Notes: a model not told the origin generated them from the letters alone. DNA of 47,063 nt from Phycisphaerales bacterium (GCA_020247305.1 JADCJE010000155.1:1-47063); one strand, 5' to 3'. Counted from the stretch's first letter, positions 9,223 through 17,527 are shown. Numbers and translations: made by a program.

Positions 9223-9354
9223 CGCGTCGCCGCCGCAGGGGGCCAGCGGCACGAAGTTCGCCGCCACCATGCCAAGCAGCAGGCCGGCGGCGAGCGCGCC
9301 GTCCCAACCGAGCCACCGCTGCAGCGCGAATCCGATGAGGCTTGCCAGGGCCAC
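9214..9354 (-). CDS. Possible small two-helix membrane protein, 46 aa
   Basis: GTG start at 9354. The frame closes upstream with a TGA 12 codons before this GTG, so only short forms are possible. The peptide has two hydrophobic stretches, LASLIGFALQ and ALAAGLLLGMVAANFVPL, separated by RWLGWDG, and ends PCGGDADA. It looks like a membrane hairpin rather than random GC-rich translation. Its stop mirrors the stop of the convergent hybrid kinase inside a perfect palindrome. No clear ribosome site or promoter was found. Function unknown; it could be a chance frame. Confidence 0.35.
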   Translation of the reverse strand: MALASLIGFALQRWLGWDGALAAGLLLGMVAANFVPLAPCGGDADA

Positions 9355-9730
9355 GACCGCGGCCCGCTTCGTCGAGCGGAAGGCTCAGAGCATCCGGGCA
9401 GTGTACCGATCGCCGGGCGGCGCGCGGCGCTGGCGCCCCCTGCCGTTGTCGCCGGGCGCTGGCCAGCCATGGAACCCTGCCTGAGCGGCGGCGCGCAGCC
9501 GGTGCATGGCCGCACCAGCCCCGTCCGAGGGCGTATTCGCGCCGATCGTTTCCGGCATACGCTTGCCGGTCTGGATGGCACCACCTTGGGGCGCGCTCCC
9601 GGCGTCCCTCGGCATCCCGATCCCTCTCGCCCTGCCCCATGCCCACCCGTCGTCCCGACGAAGTCGCGGCGCCATCGCCGCTTCGCAGCACCATCGCCGC
9701 CGCATCGCGCCAGCGCGCGCGGAGGACGCC
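9355..9730. other. 376-bp region without a convincing gene
   Basis: No frame here looks like protein on either strand. It holds a TACGCT hexamer at 9558-9563, a possible -10 for the EAL gene. That hexamer overlaps an inverted pair GCGTAT (9531-9536) / ATACGC (9557-9562). A Shine-Dalgarno GGAGGA lies at 9721-9726, just before GTG 9731. An in-frame ATG at 9575 sits 11 nt after TACGCT and would add 52 low-complexity residues to the EAL protein. Confidence 0.5.
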
Positions 9731-11626
9731 GTGAGCGCCGACAGCCGGGCCGGTCGGCCGGGCGCTGCCGGGCGCGTACTCGTGATCGAGGACGATCTCG
9801 CCGTCATCCGCGTGGTTGAGCGTTCGCTGCGTGCGGCCGGCTTCGAGACGCTCGCCGCGCTCGAAGGCAAGGAAGGCATCGCGCTTGCGCAGTCGCGCCA
9901 GCCGGACCTCGTGCTGTGCGACATCGGCTTGCCGGGCCTCGACGGCCACGGCGTGCTGCAGTGCCTGCGCCAGGACGAGGCGACGCGCGACATCCCGTTC
10001 ATCTTCCTCACCGGCAGCATCGCCCACGACGACGTGCGGCTCGGCATGCGCCTCGGCGCCGACGACTATCTGACGAAGCCCTTCATGCCGAAGGACCTCG
10101 TCGAGGCCGTGCAGGCGCGGCTCGCGCGCCGCCGCCAGATCACCGAAGGCATGCAGTCGAAGCTCGCGGCGATGATGGGCCGCCTCGACCTGCCGACGGC
10201 GGCCAGCGGCGCGCGCGGCGACGTCGGCCTGCCCGATCGGCGGCAGTTGGAGGCCGATGTCGCGGCGGACTGGCGGCAGCGGCGCAGCGAAGCATCGCCG
10301 TTGATCGCCGGCGTCGTGCGCGCCCTCGACGTCGACCGCAACGACGCGCGGCTCGGGCACGTCGCGCTGGAGTCGCTGCAGCAGCAGGTCGAGGAGCGCA
10401 TCGCGGCCGCTGCCGCTGCGCATGGTGTCGCGTGCCGCGCGGCCCGCCTCGTCGGCTTCGGGCGCTTCGGCGTCGTGTTCCCGCCCGGCGTGCAGCTGGC
10501 GGCGGCGACCGCGGCGATGCAGGCGCTGCTGCAGACGCTGCGCTCGGCGTACTGGCTGCAGGGCGGCGAGGTGTTCGTGCAGTTCTCGGCCGGCGTCGCC
10601 GCCGGCGCCGCGCCGGTGCGCGACGACGCCAGCCTGCGCGAAAATCTGACGCAGGTGCTGCTGCAGGCCGAGACGGCGTCGCGCCCGGCCCCGGGCGAGG
10701 CGCGCCAGTCGGTCGGCGTGTTCCGCGACGGCATGCGCGCCGGGCCGGTCGAGAACCTGCGCCTCGACGCCGACCTGCACCATGCCGTGGAGCGCGGTCA
10801 GCTGCACGTCGTCTACCAGCCGCAGGTCGAGCTCGCGTCCGATGTCGTGCTCGGCTTCGAGGCGCTCGTGCGCTGGCAGCATCCCGAGTTCGGCACGGTC
10901 TCGCCGGCGCACTTCATCCCGCTCGCCGAGCAGAACGGCACGATCCTGCGCATCGGCGAGTGGGTGCTGTGGGAATCCTGCCGGCAGGTCGCGGACTGGC
11001 TGCGTCGTGGCTTCCCAGTCGGCCGGGTCGCGGTCAACGTCTCCGCCGTGCAGATGCAGGAGGCGGACGTGCCGGAGTTGGTGCGCGCCGCGTTGGCGGC
11101 GCACGCGCTCGATCCATGCCGGCTGCAGCTGGAGATCACCGAGTCTGCGGTCCTGCACGACCTCGCCCGCGCCAAGGCGATGATCCGCGACGTCCGCGAG
11201 CTCGGCGTTTCCGTCGCGATCGACGACTTCGGCACCGGCCAGAGTTCGCTGGCCTACCTGCAGCAGCTGAAGTTCGACGAACTCAAGATCGACCGCAGCT
11301 TCATCCAGGGCGTCGAGCGCCACTCCGACCGCATCGCCATCGTCGAACTGATCCTCAACCTGGCCGAGAAGCTCGGTTTCACGGTGACCGCCGAGGGCAT
11401 CGAGAACGAGGTGACGCGCGACCTGCTGACCAGCCGGCGCTGCCAACTCGGCCAGGGCTACCACTTCGCGCGGCCGATGTCCGTCGAGGCCGTCGCCGCG
11501 GTCATGTCGGGCAGGCGGCCGGGCATGCTGCTGACCGCTGCCGACCTCGCGCGCGCGGCACGCGGCGGCGAGGCGGCGACGCGGTCCGGAGGCGCGCTGC
11601 CGCCGCGCGACGCCAGCGCCGGCTGA
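9731..11626 (+). CDS. REC - degenerate GGDEF - EAL cyclic-di-GMP phosphodiesterase
   Basis: The receiver (about residues 15-135) has acidic IEDD, phospho-Asp in LCDIGLPG and Lys in LTKPF. A middle domain of GGDEF size has FGRFGVVF where the catalytic GGDEF loop should be, so it should not make c-di-GMP. The C-terminal EAL domain (about 345-600) keeps every signature: GFEALVRW, ITESAV, IDDFGTG, KIDRSF, AEGIE and QGYHFARP. It should therefore hydrolyse c-di-GMP under receiver control. Start GTG 9731 is set by GGAGG 5-6 nt upstream and by the receiver beginning soon after; ATG 9575 is possible. Neighbouring hybrid kinases are candidate donors. Confidence 0.92.
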   Translation: MSADSRAGRPGAAGRVLVIEDDLAVIRVVERSLRAAGFETLAALEGKEGIALAQSRQPDLVLCDIGLPGLDGHGVLQCLRQDEATRDIPFIFLTGSIAHDDVRLGMRLGADDYLTKPFMPKDLVEAVQARLARRRQITEGMQSKLAAMMGRLDLPTAASGARGDVGLPDRRQLEADVAADWRQRRSEASPLIAGVVRALDVDRNDARLGHVALESLQQQVEERIAAAAAAHGVACRAARLVGFGRFGVVFPPGVQLAAATAAMQALLQTLRSAYWLQGGEVFVQFSAGVAAGAAPVRDDASLRENLTQVLLQAETASRPAPGEARQSVGVFRDGMRAGPVENLRLDADLHHAVERGQLHVVYQPQVELASDVVLGFEALVRWQHPEFGTVSPAHFIPLAEQNGTILRIGEWVLWESCRQVADWLRRGFPVGRVAVNVSAVQMQEADVPELVRAALAAHALDPCRLQLEITESAVLHDLARAKAMIRDVRELGVSVAIDDFGTGQSSLAYLQQLKFDELKIDRSFIQGVERHSDRIAIVELILNLAEKLGFTVTAEGIENEVTRDLLTSRRCQLGQGYHFARPMSVEAVAAVMSGRRPGMLLTAADLARAARGGEAATRSGGALPPRDASAG

Positions 11627-11651
11627 GCGCCCGGCGCCCTGCTGTCAGCCG
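11620..11651. terminator. Inverted repeat over convergent stop codons
   Basis: CGGCTGA (11620-11626) and TCAGCCG (11645-11651) are exact complements 18 nt apart. Each arm ends in the TGA of one of the two convergent genes (EAL protein and 7TM kinase), which are only 18 bp apart. Confidence 0.4.
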
Positions 11652-13534
11652 ATGGCCGCGGCGGTCGCCTGCGCCAGTTGCGCGGCGGTGAACGGCTTCT
11701 GCAGCCAGCCGACATCGGCCGGCAGGCCGCGGCTCGCGAGGTCGCCGACGTAGCCGGAGATGGCGAGCACACGCAGGCGCGGGAACGAAGCGCGCACCGC
11801 GGCGATGAGCTCCCCGCCGTCCATGCCCGGCATGACGACGTCGGTGACCAGCAGGTCGAAGCTGACGCCGCCGCGCAGGCGCAGCAACGCCTCGGCGCCG
11901 TCGCCGGCGGTGGTCACGTCGTGGCCGAGCCGCGTCAGCACGCGCAGCATGAGGTCGCGGATCTGCGGATCGTCCTCGACCGCGAGGATGCGCGCGCGCC
12001 CCGCGCGTCCGGCGTCGCTGCACGAGGCGGCGGCTGGCCGGCTCGCGTCGACCGCGCGGCGCGGCCAGAAGATGGAGACGGTGGTGCCGCCGCCGACCGC
12101 CGACTCGACGCCAACGCCGCCGCCGGCGACGCGCACGATGCCGTAGACCGTCGACAGCCCGAGCCCCGTGCCCTGGCCGACCGGCTTGGTCGTGAAGAAC
12201 GGCTCGAACAGGTGCGTCTTCACCTCGTCGCTCATGCCGACGCCGGTGTCGCGCACGTCGATGCGCGCGTATGCGCCGGCCGGCGCCTGCAGCGCGTTGG
12301 CCGCAGCGGCGTCGAGTTCGACCGCCGTCGCCCGCACGGCGAGCGTGCCGCCGTTGGGCATCGCGTCGCGGGCGTTGACCACGAGGTTCATCAGCACCTG
12401 CGCGACCTGGTTGGGATCGGCGCTCGCCGGCAGGTCGCCCTCGGCGACGTCGAGGCGCAGCGCGATGTCGCTGCCGAGCAGCCGCTGCAACAGCGTCTCG
12501 TTGTCGCGCACCACTGCGCCGAGGTCGACGTCGACCACGCGGGAGACCTGCTTGCGCGAGAACGCCAACAGCTGCGTGGTGAGCCCCTTGGCGCGCTGCA
12601 GCGCGTCCTCCAGGTCGCGCACGTGCTCCTGGCCGGGGCCGACTTCGTGCAGCCGCGCGAGCTCGTCCGTGGCCCCGTACATCACCGTCATCAGGTTGTT
12701 GAAGTCGTGCGCGACGCCGCCGGCGAGCCGGCCGACGACCTCCATCTTCTGCGCCTGCCGCAGGCCCTCCTGGCTGCGCGCGAGGTCGGCGAGGGCGCGT
12801 TCGGCGCGTTCGCGTTCGGCCTCCAGGTGCCACGTCATCATCCCGAGTCCGAGGAACACCTGCAGCAGCACGTCGCCGTAGCCGAGGTAGTAGGGGAAGG
12901 TGAGGACGAGGTGGGACGCGGGCGCGGGGCCGAACTCGCGCACCGTGTTCCAGGCGAAGGCGTGCAATTGGCCCAGGCCGTAGCACATCGACGCCACCGC
13001 CAGCACCGTCGGCGCGCGCGAACCGGTGCGCCGGCGGCAGCGCCAAAGCAGCCAGGCCGCGCCGAGGAACAGCACGCCGGCGGCGAGGTAGCGGCTGCCG
13101 AGCCGCGTCCAGCTGCGCAGCCCGAGCGGCAGCCAGATCGTGCCGAGCGCGATCAGGGCGCCGACGACCACGGCCGCGAGCAACAACCGGCGGCGCGTCG
13201 CGTCGGCGAGCGGGCGACCCGCGGCGCTCTCGGCCGCGCCGATCGCCACCAGGGTCGGCTGCAGCAGGCCGGCGACCAGCGCGGCGACGCTCAGCACGAC
13301 GCGCCGCCAGTCGCTCGCCGGCAGGCGCATGAAGCCGACGCCGCTGAGCGCGAGCGCGGCGGTCACGAGGTAGGCGAGCAGCGCCAGCCACGACCAGAAC
13401 CACCAGCGCAGATGCGGCAGCGGCCGGGCGCGTGCCGACAGCGCGAGCAGCACGGCGCCGACGATGCAGACGACGGCCTGCATGCCGTAGCCGAGCAGCA
13501 CTTCACCGATCTGGTCGAGGTCGAGGCGTTCCAC
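11645..13534 (-). CDS. 7TM hybrid histidine kinase with receiver
   Basis: The first 240 residues hold about seven hydrophobic helices (for example MQAVVCIVGAVLLALSA, LLALLAYLVTAALALSGVG, YLAAGVLFLGAAWLLW). This is an integral membrane sensor with no large outside domain. A short coiled coil leads to the phosphoacceptor GGVAHDFNN, N-box VLMNLVVNARDAMP, G1 DTGVGM, F-box EPFFTTK and G2 GTGLGLSTVYGIV. The receiver at the C-terminus has VEDD, VTDVVMPG and LQKPF. All catalytic residues are present. It has its own promoter (-35 GTGACA, -10 TATGCT) and a roughly 24-nt leader, unlike most neighbours. The ligand is unknown. Confidence 0.93.
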   Translation of the reverse strand: MERLDLDQIGEVLLGYGMQAVVCIVGAVLLALSARARPLPHLRWWFWSWLALLAYLVTAALALSGVGFMRLPASDWRRVVLSVAALVAGLLQPTLVAIGAAESAAGRPLADATRRRLLLAAVVVGALIALGTIWLPLGLRSWTRLGSRYLAAGVLFLGAAWLLWRCRRRTGSRAPTVLAVASMCYGLGQLHAFAWNTVREFGPAPASHLVLTFPYYLGYGDVLLQVFLGLGMMTWHLEAERERAERALADLARSQEGLRQAQKMEVVGRLAGGVAHDFNNLMTVMYGATDELARLHEVGPGQEHVRDLEDALQRAKGLTTQLLAFSRKQVSRVVDVDLGAVVRDNETLLQRLLGSDIALRLDVAEGDLPASADPNQVAQVLMNLVVNARDAMPNGGTLAVRATAVELDAAAANALQAPAGAYARIDVRDTGVGMSDEVKTHLFEPFFTTKPVGQGTGLGLSTVYGIVRVAGGGVGVESAVGGGTTVSIFWPRRAVDASRPAAASCSDAGRAGRARILAVEDDPQIRDLMLRVLTRLGHDVTTAGDGAEALLRLRGGVSFDLLVTDVVMPGMDGGELIAAVRASFPRLRVLAISGYVGDLASRGLPADVGWLQKPFTAAQLAQATAAAIG

Positions 13535-13564
13535 GGCGGCGGCGGACGACGAAATCGCGGAACC

Positions 13565-13592
13565 AGCATAGGCAAGCCGCTCCGGCTGTCAC
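13565..13592 (-). promoter_or_regulatory. Sigma-70 promoter of 7TM kinase gene
   Basis: On the minus strand, GTGACA (13592-13587, 5 of 6 to TTGACA), a 16-nt spacer and TATGCT (13570-13565). Predicted start near 13558, giving about 24 nt of leader before ATG 13534. The best-matching -35/-10 pair upstream of a protein gene in the window. Confidence 0.6.
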
Positions 13593-13614
13593 GCCGCACT
13601 GCGGCGTAGCCGCG

Positions 13615-15423
13615 TCAGCGATCGGTGCGCCGCGTCGGTCGCGCGGACGGGGGCTGCGCGCCCGGCTGGGCGCGGCGCCATGCCGCCATCGAACGGGCGA
13701 GGTGCTCGCGCGGCGCTTGCGCGAGGCCGAAGCCCTGCAGGCCGACGGGCCCGCGGAAGCCGATGTCGGCGAGCGTCGCCAGCAGGCCCGGCAGGTCCTG
13801 GTCGCCTTCGTCGAGCGGCCGGATCAGTGTCGACCAGTCGCGGCCTGCCGCCGTCGCGCCGTTGAGGGTCACTGCCAGCAGCCGTGGCGCCGCGCGCCGC
13901 GCCACCGCCGCCGCGTCGCCGCCGCCCGTGCGCAGATGGTGGCACAGGTTGAAGCAGACGCCGACCAGCGGGTCGTCGACGGACGCCGCGAGGCGCAGCG
14001 CCTCGTCGATCGTCTCCAGCCAGAAGTCGTGGTGCGGATACAGTGCGATGGCGACACCGTGCGCCCGCGCATCCGGCAGCAACTCCCGCAGCGCCGCGAG
14101 CGCCGCGCGGTCGCCGGCGGGATCGCGGCGCGGCGCGCCGTCGTGCCGCAGCGCCAGCCACAGTTGCCCCGGGCCGCCCGCGAGTTGCGCCAGCGCCGCG
14201 CGCAGCGGCGCCAGCAGCGGCGCGAGCGGCGCCGCCGTCGGCGCGTCGCCGGCCTGGGCGGGCAGCGTCAGCACGGCGTAGGCGCTGGCGACGTCGCGCC
14301 CGCGCGCTTCGCAGGCGAGGCGGGCCGCTGCGAGGTCGTCGAGGCCCCACGCGAGGCCATCGAAGCCGAGCTCCGCGACCAGCTCCGCCTGTCCGTCGAC
14401 CGGCCCGCCGCCGGCGCCCGTGTGCATGGCGTGGAACGCCAGCTCGCTGCCGTGCGCGCGCCGCCAGGGCGCGGCCGCCGTCGGCGCGACGAACGTGCGG
14501 CCGTCGGCGTCGGTCGTGAGCGCGAACGCGCGGCCGGCGACCTCGGCCCGCACGCTGCCGCCGGGTCCGGCGCGCAGCACGATCGGCGCGTCCGCGGGCG
14601 GTGCGTCGGTCCACTGCGCGTCGGCGGCGAGGAACGGCGCCAGCACGCGGCGGTCGCCGCCGGCCGCCGCCCGCAGCGCGCCGCGCAGCGTCTCGCGCGC
14701 GCCGAGCCGGGCGTCGCCGTCCGACGGCGCGAAGGCCATCGCGTGCTGCCACGGCAATTCGTCGTGGTCGTCGACGCAGCGGAAGCCGTGGCTGGCCAGC
14801 TCGCGCCGCATCTGCGCCTTGGTCATCGTGTGCTCGGGCTTGATCGGCACCGCGGGATCCTCGGTGCGGAACTCGACGAGCACGACGCGGCCGCCCGGCT
14901 TGAGCGCCGCACGCACGCGCTGCATCACGCGCACGGGGTGCGACAGTTCGTGGTAGACGTCGACCATCAGCACGAGGTCGCACGACGCCGGGGGCAGCTG
15001 CGGGTCGTCGATCGTCGAGGCGATGCCGACGACGTTGGCGAGGCCGGCCTCGGCAGCCCGCTTCTGCAGCATGACGAGGTACTGCGGCTGCAGTTCGACG
15101 CCGTACACGCGGCCGTCCGGTCCGACCGCGCGGGCCAGCGGCAGCGTGTGGTAGCCGTTGCCGCAGCCAAGGTCGCACACCGAGGCGCCGGGCGCGACCG
15201 CGAGCCAGCGCTGCAGCGCCGCGCCGTTCTCCTCTTCCTCGCGTGTCGCGCGCAGCAACCAGCCTGCGCCGGTCCAGTGCATCGTCTGCGCGATCGCGCG
15301 GCCGAGGTAGTGCGTGCGGCCGGCCGGGGTCGCTTCGGGGTCTTGGGTCCGCGGGGACGACGCCAGCGCGAGGGCCGCGAGCAGCGAAGCGACGCGAAGC
15401 GAGGCGTGCAGGTGGTCGGACAC
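13615..15423 (-). CDS. Exported SAM methyltransferase fused to xylose-isomerase-like TIM barrel
   Basis: Begins with a signal-peptide-like segment (LRVASLLAALALASSPRTQ). Residues about 40-230 are a class I methyltransferase: motif I VCDLGCGNGYHT, acidic GVELQPQ, LVLMVDVYHELSHP, LKPGGRVVLVEF. After a spacer of about 110 residues, the C-terminal 250 resemble the sugar-phosphate isomerase / AP-endonuclease-2 TIM barrel (ELGFDGLAWG, HGVAIALYPHHDFW, VGVCFNLCHH, LLAVTLNGA, VGLQGFG). Exported methyltransferases are odd because SAM is cytosolic, so this may be a membrane-anchored or misassigned signal. Start GTG 15423 is supported by TACCGT 7 nt upstream. The substrate of either half is not predictable. 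Confidence 0.85.
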   Translation of the reverse strand: MSDHLHASLRVASLLAALALASSPRTQDPEATPAGRTHYLGRAIAQTMHWTGAGWLLRATREEEENGAALQRWLAVAPGASVCDLGCGNGYHTLPLARAVGPDGRVYGVELQPQYLVMLQKRAAEAGLANVVGIASTIDDPQLPPASCDLVLMVDVYHELSHPVRVMQRVRAALKPGGRVVLVEFRTEDPAVPIKPEHTMTKAQMRRELASHGFRCVDDHDELPWQHAMAFAPSDGDARLGARETLRGALRAAAGGDRRVLAPFLAADAQWTDAPPADAPIVLRAGPGGSVRAEVAGRAFALTTDADGRTFVAPTAAAPWRRAHGSELAFHAMHTGAGGGPVDGQAELVAELGFDGLAWGLDDLAAARLACEARGRDVASAYAVLTLPAQAGDAPTAAPLAPLLAPLRAALAQLAGGPGQLWLALRHDGAPRRDPAGDRAALAALRELLPDARAHGVAIALYPHHDFWLETIDEALRLAASVDDPLVGVCFNLCHHLRTGGGDAAAVARRAAPRLLAVTLNGATAAGRDWSTLIRPLDEGDQDLPGLLATLADIGFRGPVGLQGFGLAQAPREHLARSMAAWRRAQPGAQPPSARPTRRTDR

Positions 15424-15430
15424 GTCGGCA

Positions 15431-15436
15431 ACGGTA
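15431..15436 (-). promoter_or_regulatory. -10 element of methyltransferase-barrel gene, near-leaderless
   Basis: TACCGT on the minus strand ends 7 nt before GTG 15423; it decides the start codon. No clear -35. Confidence 0.4.
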
Positions 15437-15503
15437 ACGGCCGCGCGGCCGTCGCTGCGGTTCGGCGGGGGATTTCGCGCGTCCGTGCGCGCGCCCGTCG
15501 GCG

Positions 15504-16037
15504 TCAGCGGTCGCGCGCGGCGAGCGCTGCCGCGATCCTCGCCGCCAGCGCGGCGATGCGTATCGGCTTCTGCGCCACGAGGTCGGCGCCAAGCTGCTCG
15601 AACGGCACGCCGTCGGCGTCGCACAGTTCGCCGCCGGACAGCAGCACGACCAGCAGCCGGTACGGCAGCGGCTCGCGGCGCAGGTCGGCGAGCACCGCGG
15701 CGCCGTTGCACTGCGGCATGTTGGCGTCGAGCAGCAGCACGTCGTGGCGCTCGCTGCGCAGGCTGAGCAGCGCGCCCCGGCCGTCGCGCGCTTCCGCGAC
15801 GATCGCGCCCGAACGTCCGAGATGGCGCACCATCGTGCTGCGCAACAGGTCTTCGTCGTCGGCGACAAGGATGCGTACGCCGGCGATTCCGCCGCCGACG
15901 GCGGCGGCGTCCGCCGCGGGCGCGGCGGCCGCAACTGGCGGCGTCACCGTCGGCTGCGGCGGCGGGTCGGCGGGCGCGCCCGGGGCGGGCGGCAGCATCG
16001 CGGTTGCACGCGCCGTTGTCGGAAGGTCTCCAGCCAT
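15504..16037 (-). CDS. Single-domain response regulator with Ala/Pro-rich N-terminus
   Basis: A receiver fills residues about 55-175: acidic VADDED, phospho-Asp in LLLDANMPQ, Ser in VVLLSGGE, Lys in VAQKPI. The first 50 residues are low-complexity Ala/Pro and may not all be translated; an internal ATG (MLPPAPG) is 13 codons in. No output domain, so it acts by protein contact or phosphate shuttling. It lies between the methyltransferase-barrel gene (80 bp downstream) and rarD. It could serve the orphan GAF kinase at 4411, but nothing in the sequence proves this. Confidence 0.85.
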   Translation of the reverse strand: MAGDLPTTARATAMLPPAPGAPADPPPQPTVTPPVAAAAPAADAAAVGGGIAGVRILVADDEDLLRSTMVRHLGRSGAIVAEARDGRGALLSLRSERHDVLLLDANMPQCNGAAVLADLRREPLPYRLLVVLLSGGELCDADGVPFEQLGADLVAQKPIRIAALAARIAAALAARDR

Positions 16038-16153
16038 GGCGTGGCACGAACGATCGGCGGCGCGGCCGCGCCGGTCAATGCGCGCGTGCTACGCACTTGG
16101 GCGGCAGCGCGACCTTGCGCGCACGGCCGCCGTGCCGACGCCTGCGGCCGCGG

Positions 16154-17050
16154 TCAGCCGGCGCTGCGCCGCCGCAGCAGGTTGTCGGCGGTGTAGACCG
16201 CGAGCCCGGTCCAGATGCAGGCGAAGCTGACGGCGCGGCCGGTGGTGAAGGGCTCGCCGTAGACGACGATGCCGAGCAGCAACTGCACGCTCGGCGACAG
16301 GTACTGCAGCAGGCCGAGCGTCGACAGGCGGATGCGCTGCGCGCCGTACGCGAACAGCAGCAGCGGCAGGGCCGTGACCGGCCCCATGCTGAGCGCGAGG
16401 AAGTGGTCGCCGACCGAACCGCGGCCGAGCACTCCCTGGTCGTTCGCGGCGAGCCAGCCGAGCCAGCCGAGCGCCAACGGCGTCAGCAGCAGCGTCTCCG
16501 CTGTCAGCGCCGTCGCGCCGGCGACCTTGCTGCGCTTGCGCAGCAGGCTGTACGCGCCCCAGCTGCCGGCGAGCAGCAGCGCGATCCACGGCGCGCCGCC
16601 GAGGTCGACGACCAGCACGACCACGCCGACCGCGGCGCTGCCGATCGCCAGCCACTGCACCGGCCGCAGCGTCTCGTGCAGCACGAAGCGTCCGGCGAGC
16701 ACATTGACCAGTGGCACGAGGTAGTACCCGAGGCTGCACTCGGTGACGCGGCCGCTGTTGACGCCGATGACGTATACGAGCCAGTTGGTCGCCAGCAGCA
16801 GCGCCGCGGCGAGCGTCAACGCGGCGCTGCGCGGGGCCGCGACCAGCGTGCGCACCGCGCCGAGGCCGCCCGTCGCGGCGAGGATCAGCAGCAGCGCGCC
16901 GAGCGACCAGACCTGCCGGTGGGCGACGATCTCCCAGCTGTCGACGTGCTGCAGCTGCTTCCAGTACAGAGGCACCAGCCCCCAGAACAGGTAACACGCC
17001 GACGCGGCGAGGGCGCCGCGGGCGGCTTCGGGATGGTCGGGGGCGGTCAA
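16154..17050 (-). CDS. rarD: RarD-type EamA/DMT-family transporter
   Basis: 298 residues with about ten hydrophobic helices in two five-helix halves, the usual RarD size. Family features include ASACYLFWGLVPLYWKQL near the N-terminus, the helix WLVYVIGVNSGRVTECSLGY, PLVNVLAGRFVLHE and LQYLSPSVQLLLGI near the C-terminus. It is an inner-membrane permease of the drug/metabolite superfamily; the substrate is unknown. TTG 17050 is chosen over ATG 17101 because it starts right before the conserved first helix, gives the family length, and a TAGCTT hexamer ends 10 nt before it. Confidence 0.88.
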   Translation of the reverse strand: MTAPDHPEAARGALAASACYLFWGLVPLYWKQLQHVDSWEIVAHRQVWSLGALLLILAATGGLGAVRTLVAAPRSAALTLAAALLLATNWLVYVIGVNSGRVTECSLGYYLVPLVNVLAGRFVLHETLRPVQWLAIGSAAVGVVVLVVDLGGAPWIALLLAGSWGAYSLLRKRSKVAGATALTAETLLLTPLALGWLGWLAANDQGVLGRGSVGDHFLALSMGPVTALPLLLFAYGAQRIRLSTLGLLQYLSPSVQLLLGIVVYGEPFTTGRAVSFACIWTGLAVYTADNLLRRRSAG

Positions 17051-17060
17051 GGGCGGGCGC

Positions 17061-17066
17061 AAGCTA
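17061..17066 (-). promoter_or_regulatory. -10 element of rarD, near-leaderless
   Basis: TAGCTT on the minus strand, 10 nt before TTG 17050. It supports the non-ATG start. Confidence 0.4.
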
Positions 17067-17179
17067 CGCGCGTTCGCCGCGCCGGTCGCCGTCGGATGCA
17101 CGACTTCGTCGCGGCCGTTCGGCGACCGCTGCGACCATGGGCGCGCGGCGAGCCGGTCGTCCGGCTGCGGCTCCGGCGA

Positions 17180-17515
17180 TCAGTCGACCTTGAGCTTCGC
17201 CAACTCGCCGGCCGCGTCCTTGGCGTAGCGGTCGAGGCAGGCCTGCTTGCAGAAGTGCATCGTGTACGCGCCGACCTGCAGCGGCATCGTCGCCTTGCCG
17301 TCCATGCCGAGCGCGCAGCCGGCGCAGCGGTGCACGCACTGGTCGACGGCGCCGTCCTTGGCGTCGGCCTTGGCGAGGACCGTCGTCATCGCGGCGGTGG
17401 CGGCGATCGGCGCGGAGGGGGCCGCCGTGGCCAGAGGTGTGTTCGACTCGCGCTCGCAGGCGACGGCGGCGAGCAGCACGGCGGGGAAGGCGAGGCGACG
17501 CAGGAGTGCGATCAT
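17180..17515 (-). CDS. Small Cys-rich lipoprotein with TRASH/YHS-like metal site
   Basis: 111 residues. The signal peptide MIALLRRLAFPAVLLAAVAC ends in a lipobox-like AAVAC with lipidation Cys20. The mature part has CVHRCAGCALG and then YTMHFCKQACLDRYAKD. The latter fits the TRASH/YHS pattern (aromatic-x-F-C-x3-C) that binds heavy metals such as copper or zinc. An anchored metal-binding or sensor role is inferred. The first Cys cluster (C-x3-C-x2-C) is an addition I do not recognise. It is divergent from a glycosyltransferase gene and near, but not part of, the cbb3 locus. Confidence 0.75.
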   Translation of the reverse strand: MIALLRRLAFPAVLLAAVACERESNTPLATAAPSAPIAATAAMTTVLAKADAKDGAVDQCVHRCAGCALGMDGKATMPLQVGAYTMHFCKQACLDRYAKDAAGELAKLKVD

Positions 17516-17521
17516 GCCGCG

Positions 17522-17527
17522 AACATA
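17522..17527 (-). promoter_or_regulatory. -10 element of Cys-rich lipoprotein gene, near-leaderless
   Basis: TATGTT on the minus strand ends 6 nt before ATG 17515, so transcription would start at about the A of the ATG. Confidence 0.5.

Noticed and set aside
9506-9730. N-terminal extension of the REC-EAL protein from 9506 or ATG 9575
   Set aside because: Low-complexity residues without domain match; GTG 9731 has a strong GGAGG. ATG 9575 is kept as a possibility because TACGCT lies 11 nt upstream.
6930-11464. Very long minus-strand open frames (about 880 and 850 codons) opposite the hybrid kinase and EAL genes
   Set aside because: They are Arg/Ala/His-rich shadows of GC-rich genes, with no domain signature; the plus-strand genes carry complete catalytic motifs.
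16038-16153. Sigma-54-like TGGCACG on the plus strand near 16042
   Set aside because: The -12 half TTGC is missing at the right distance, and no gene follows in that direction.
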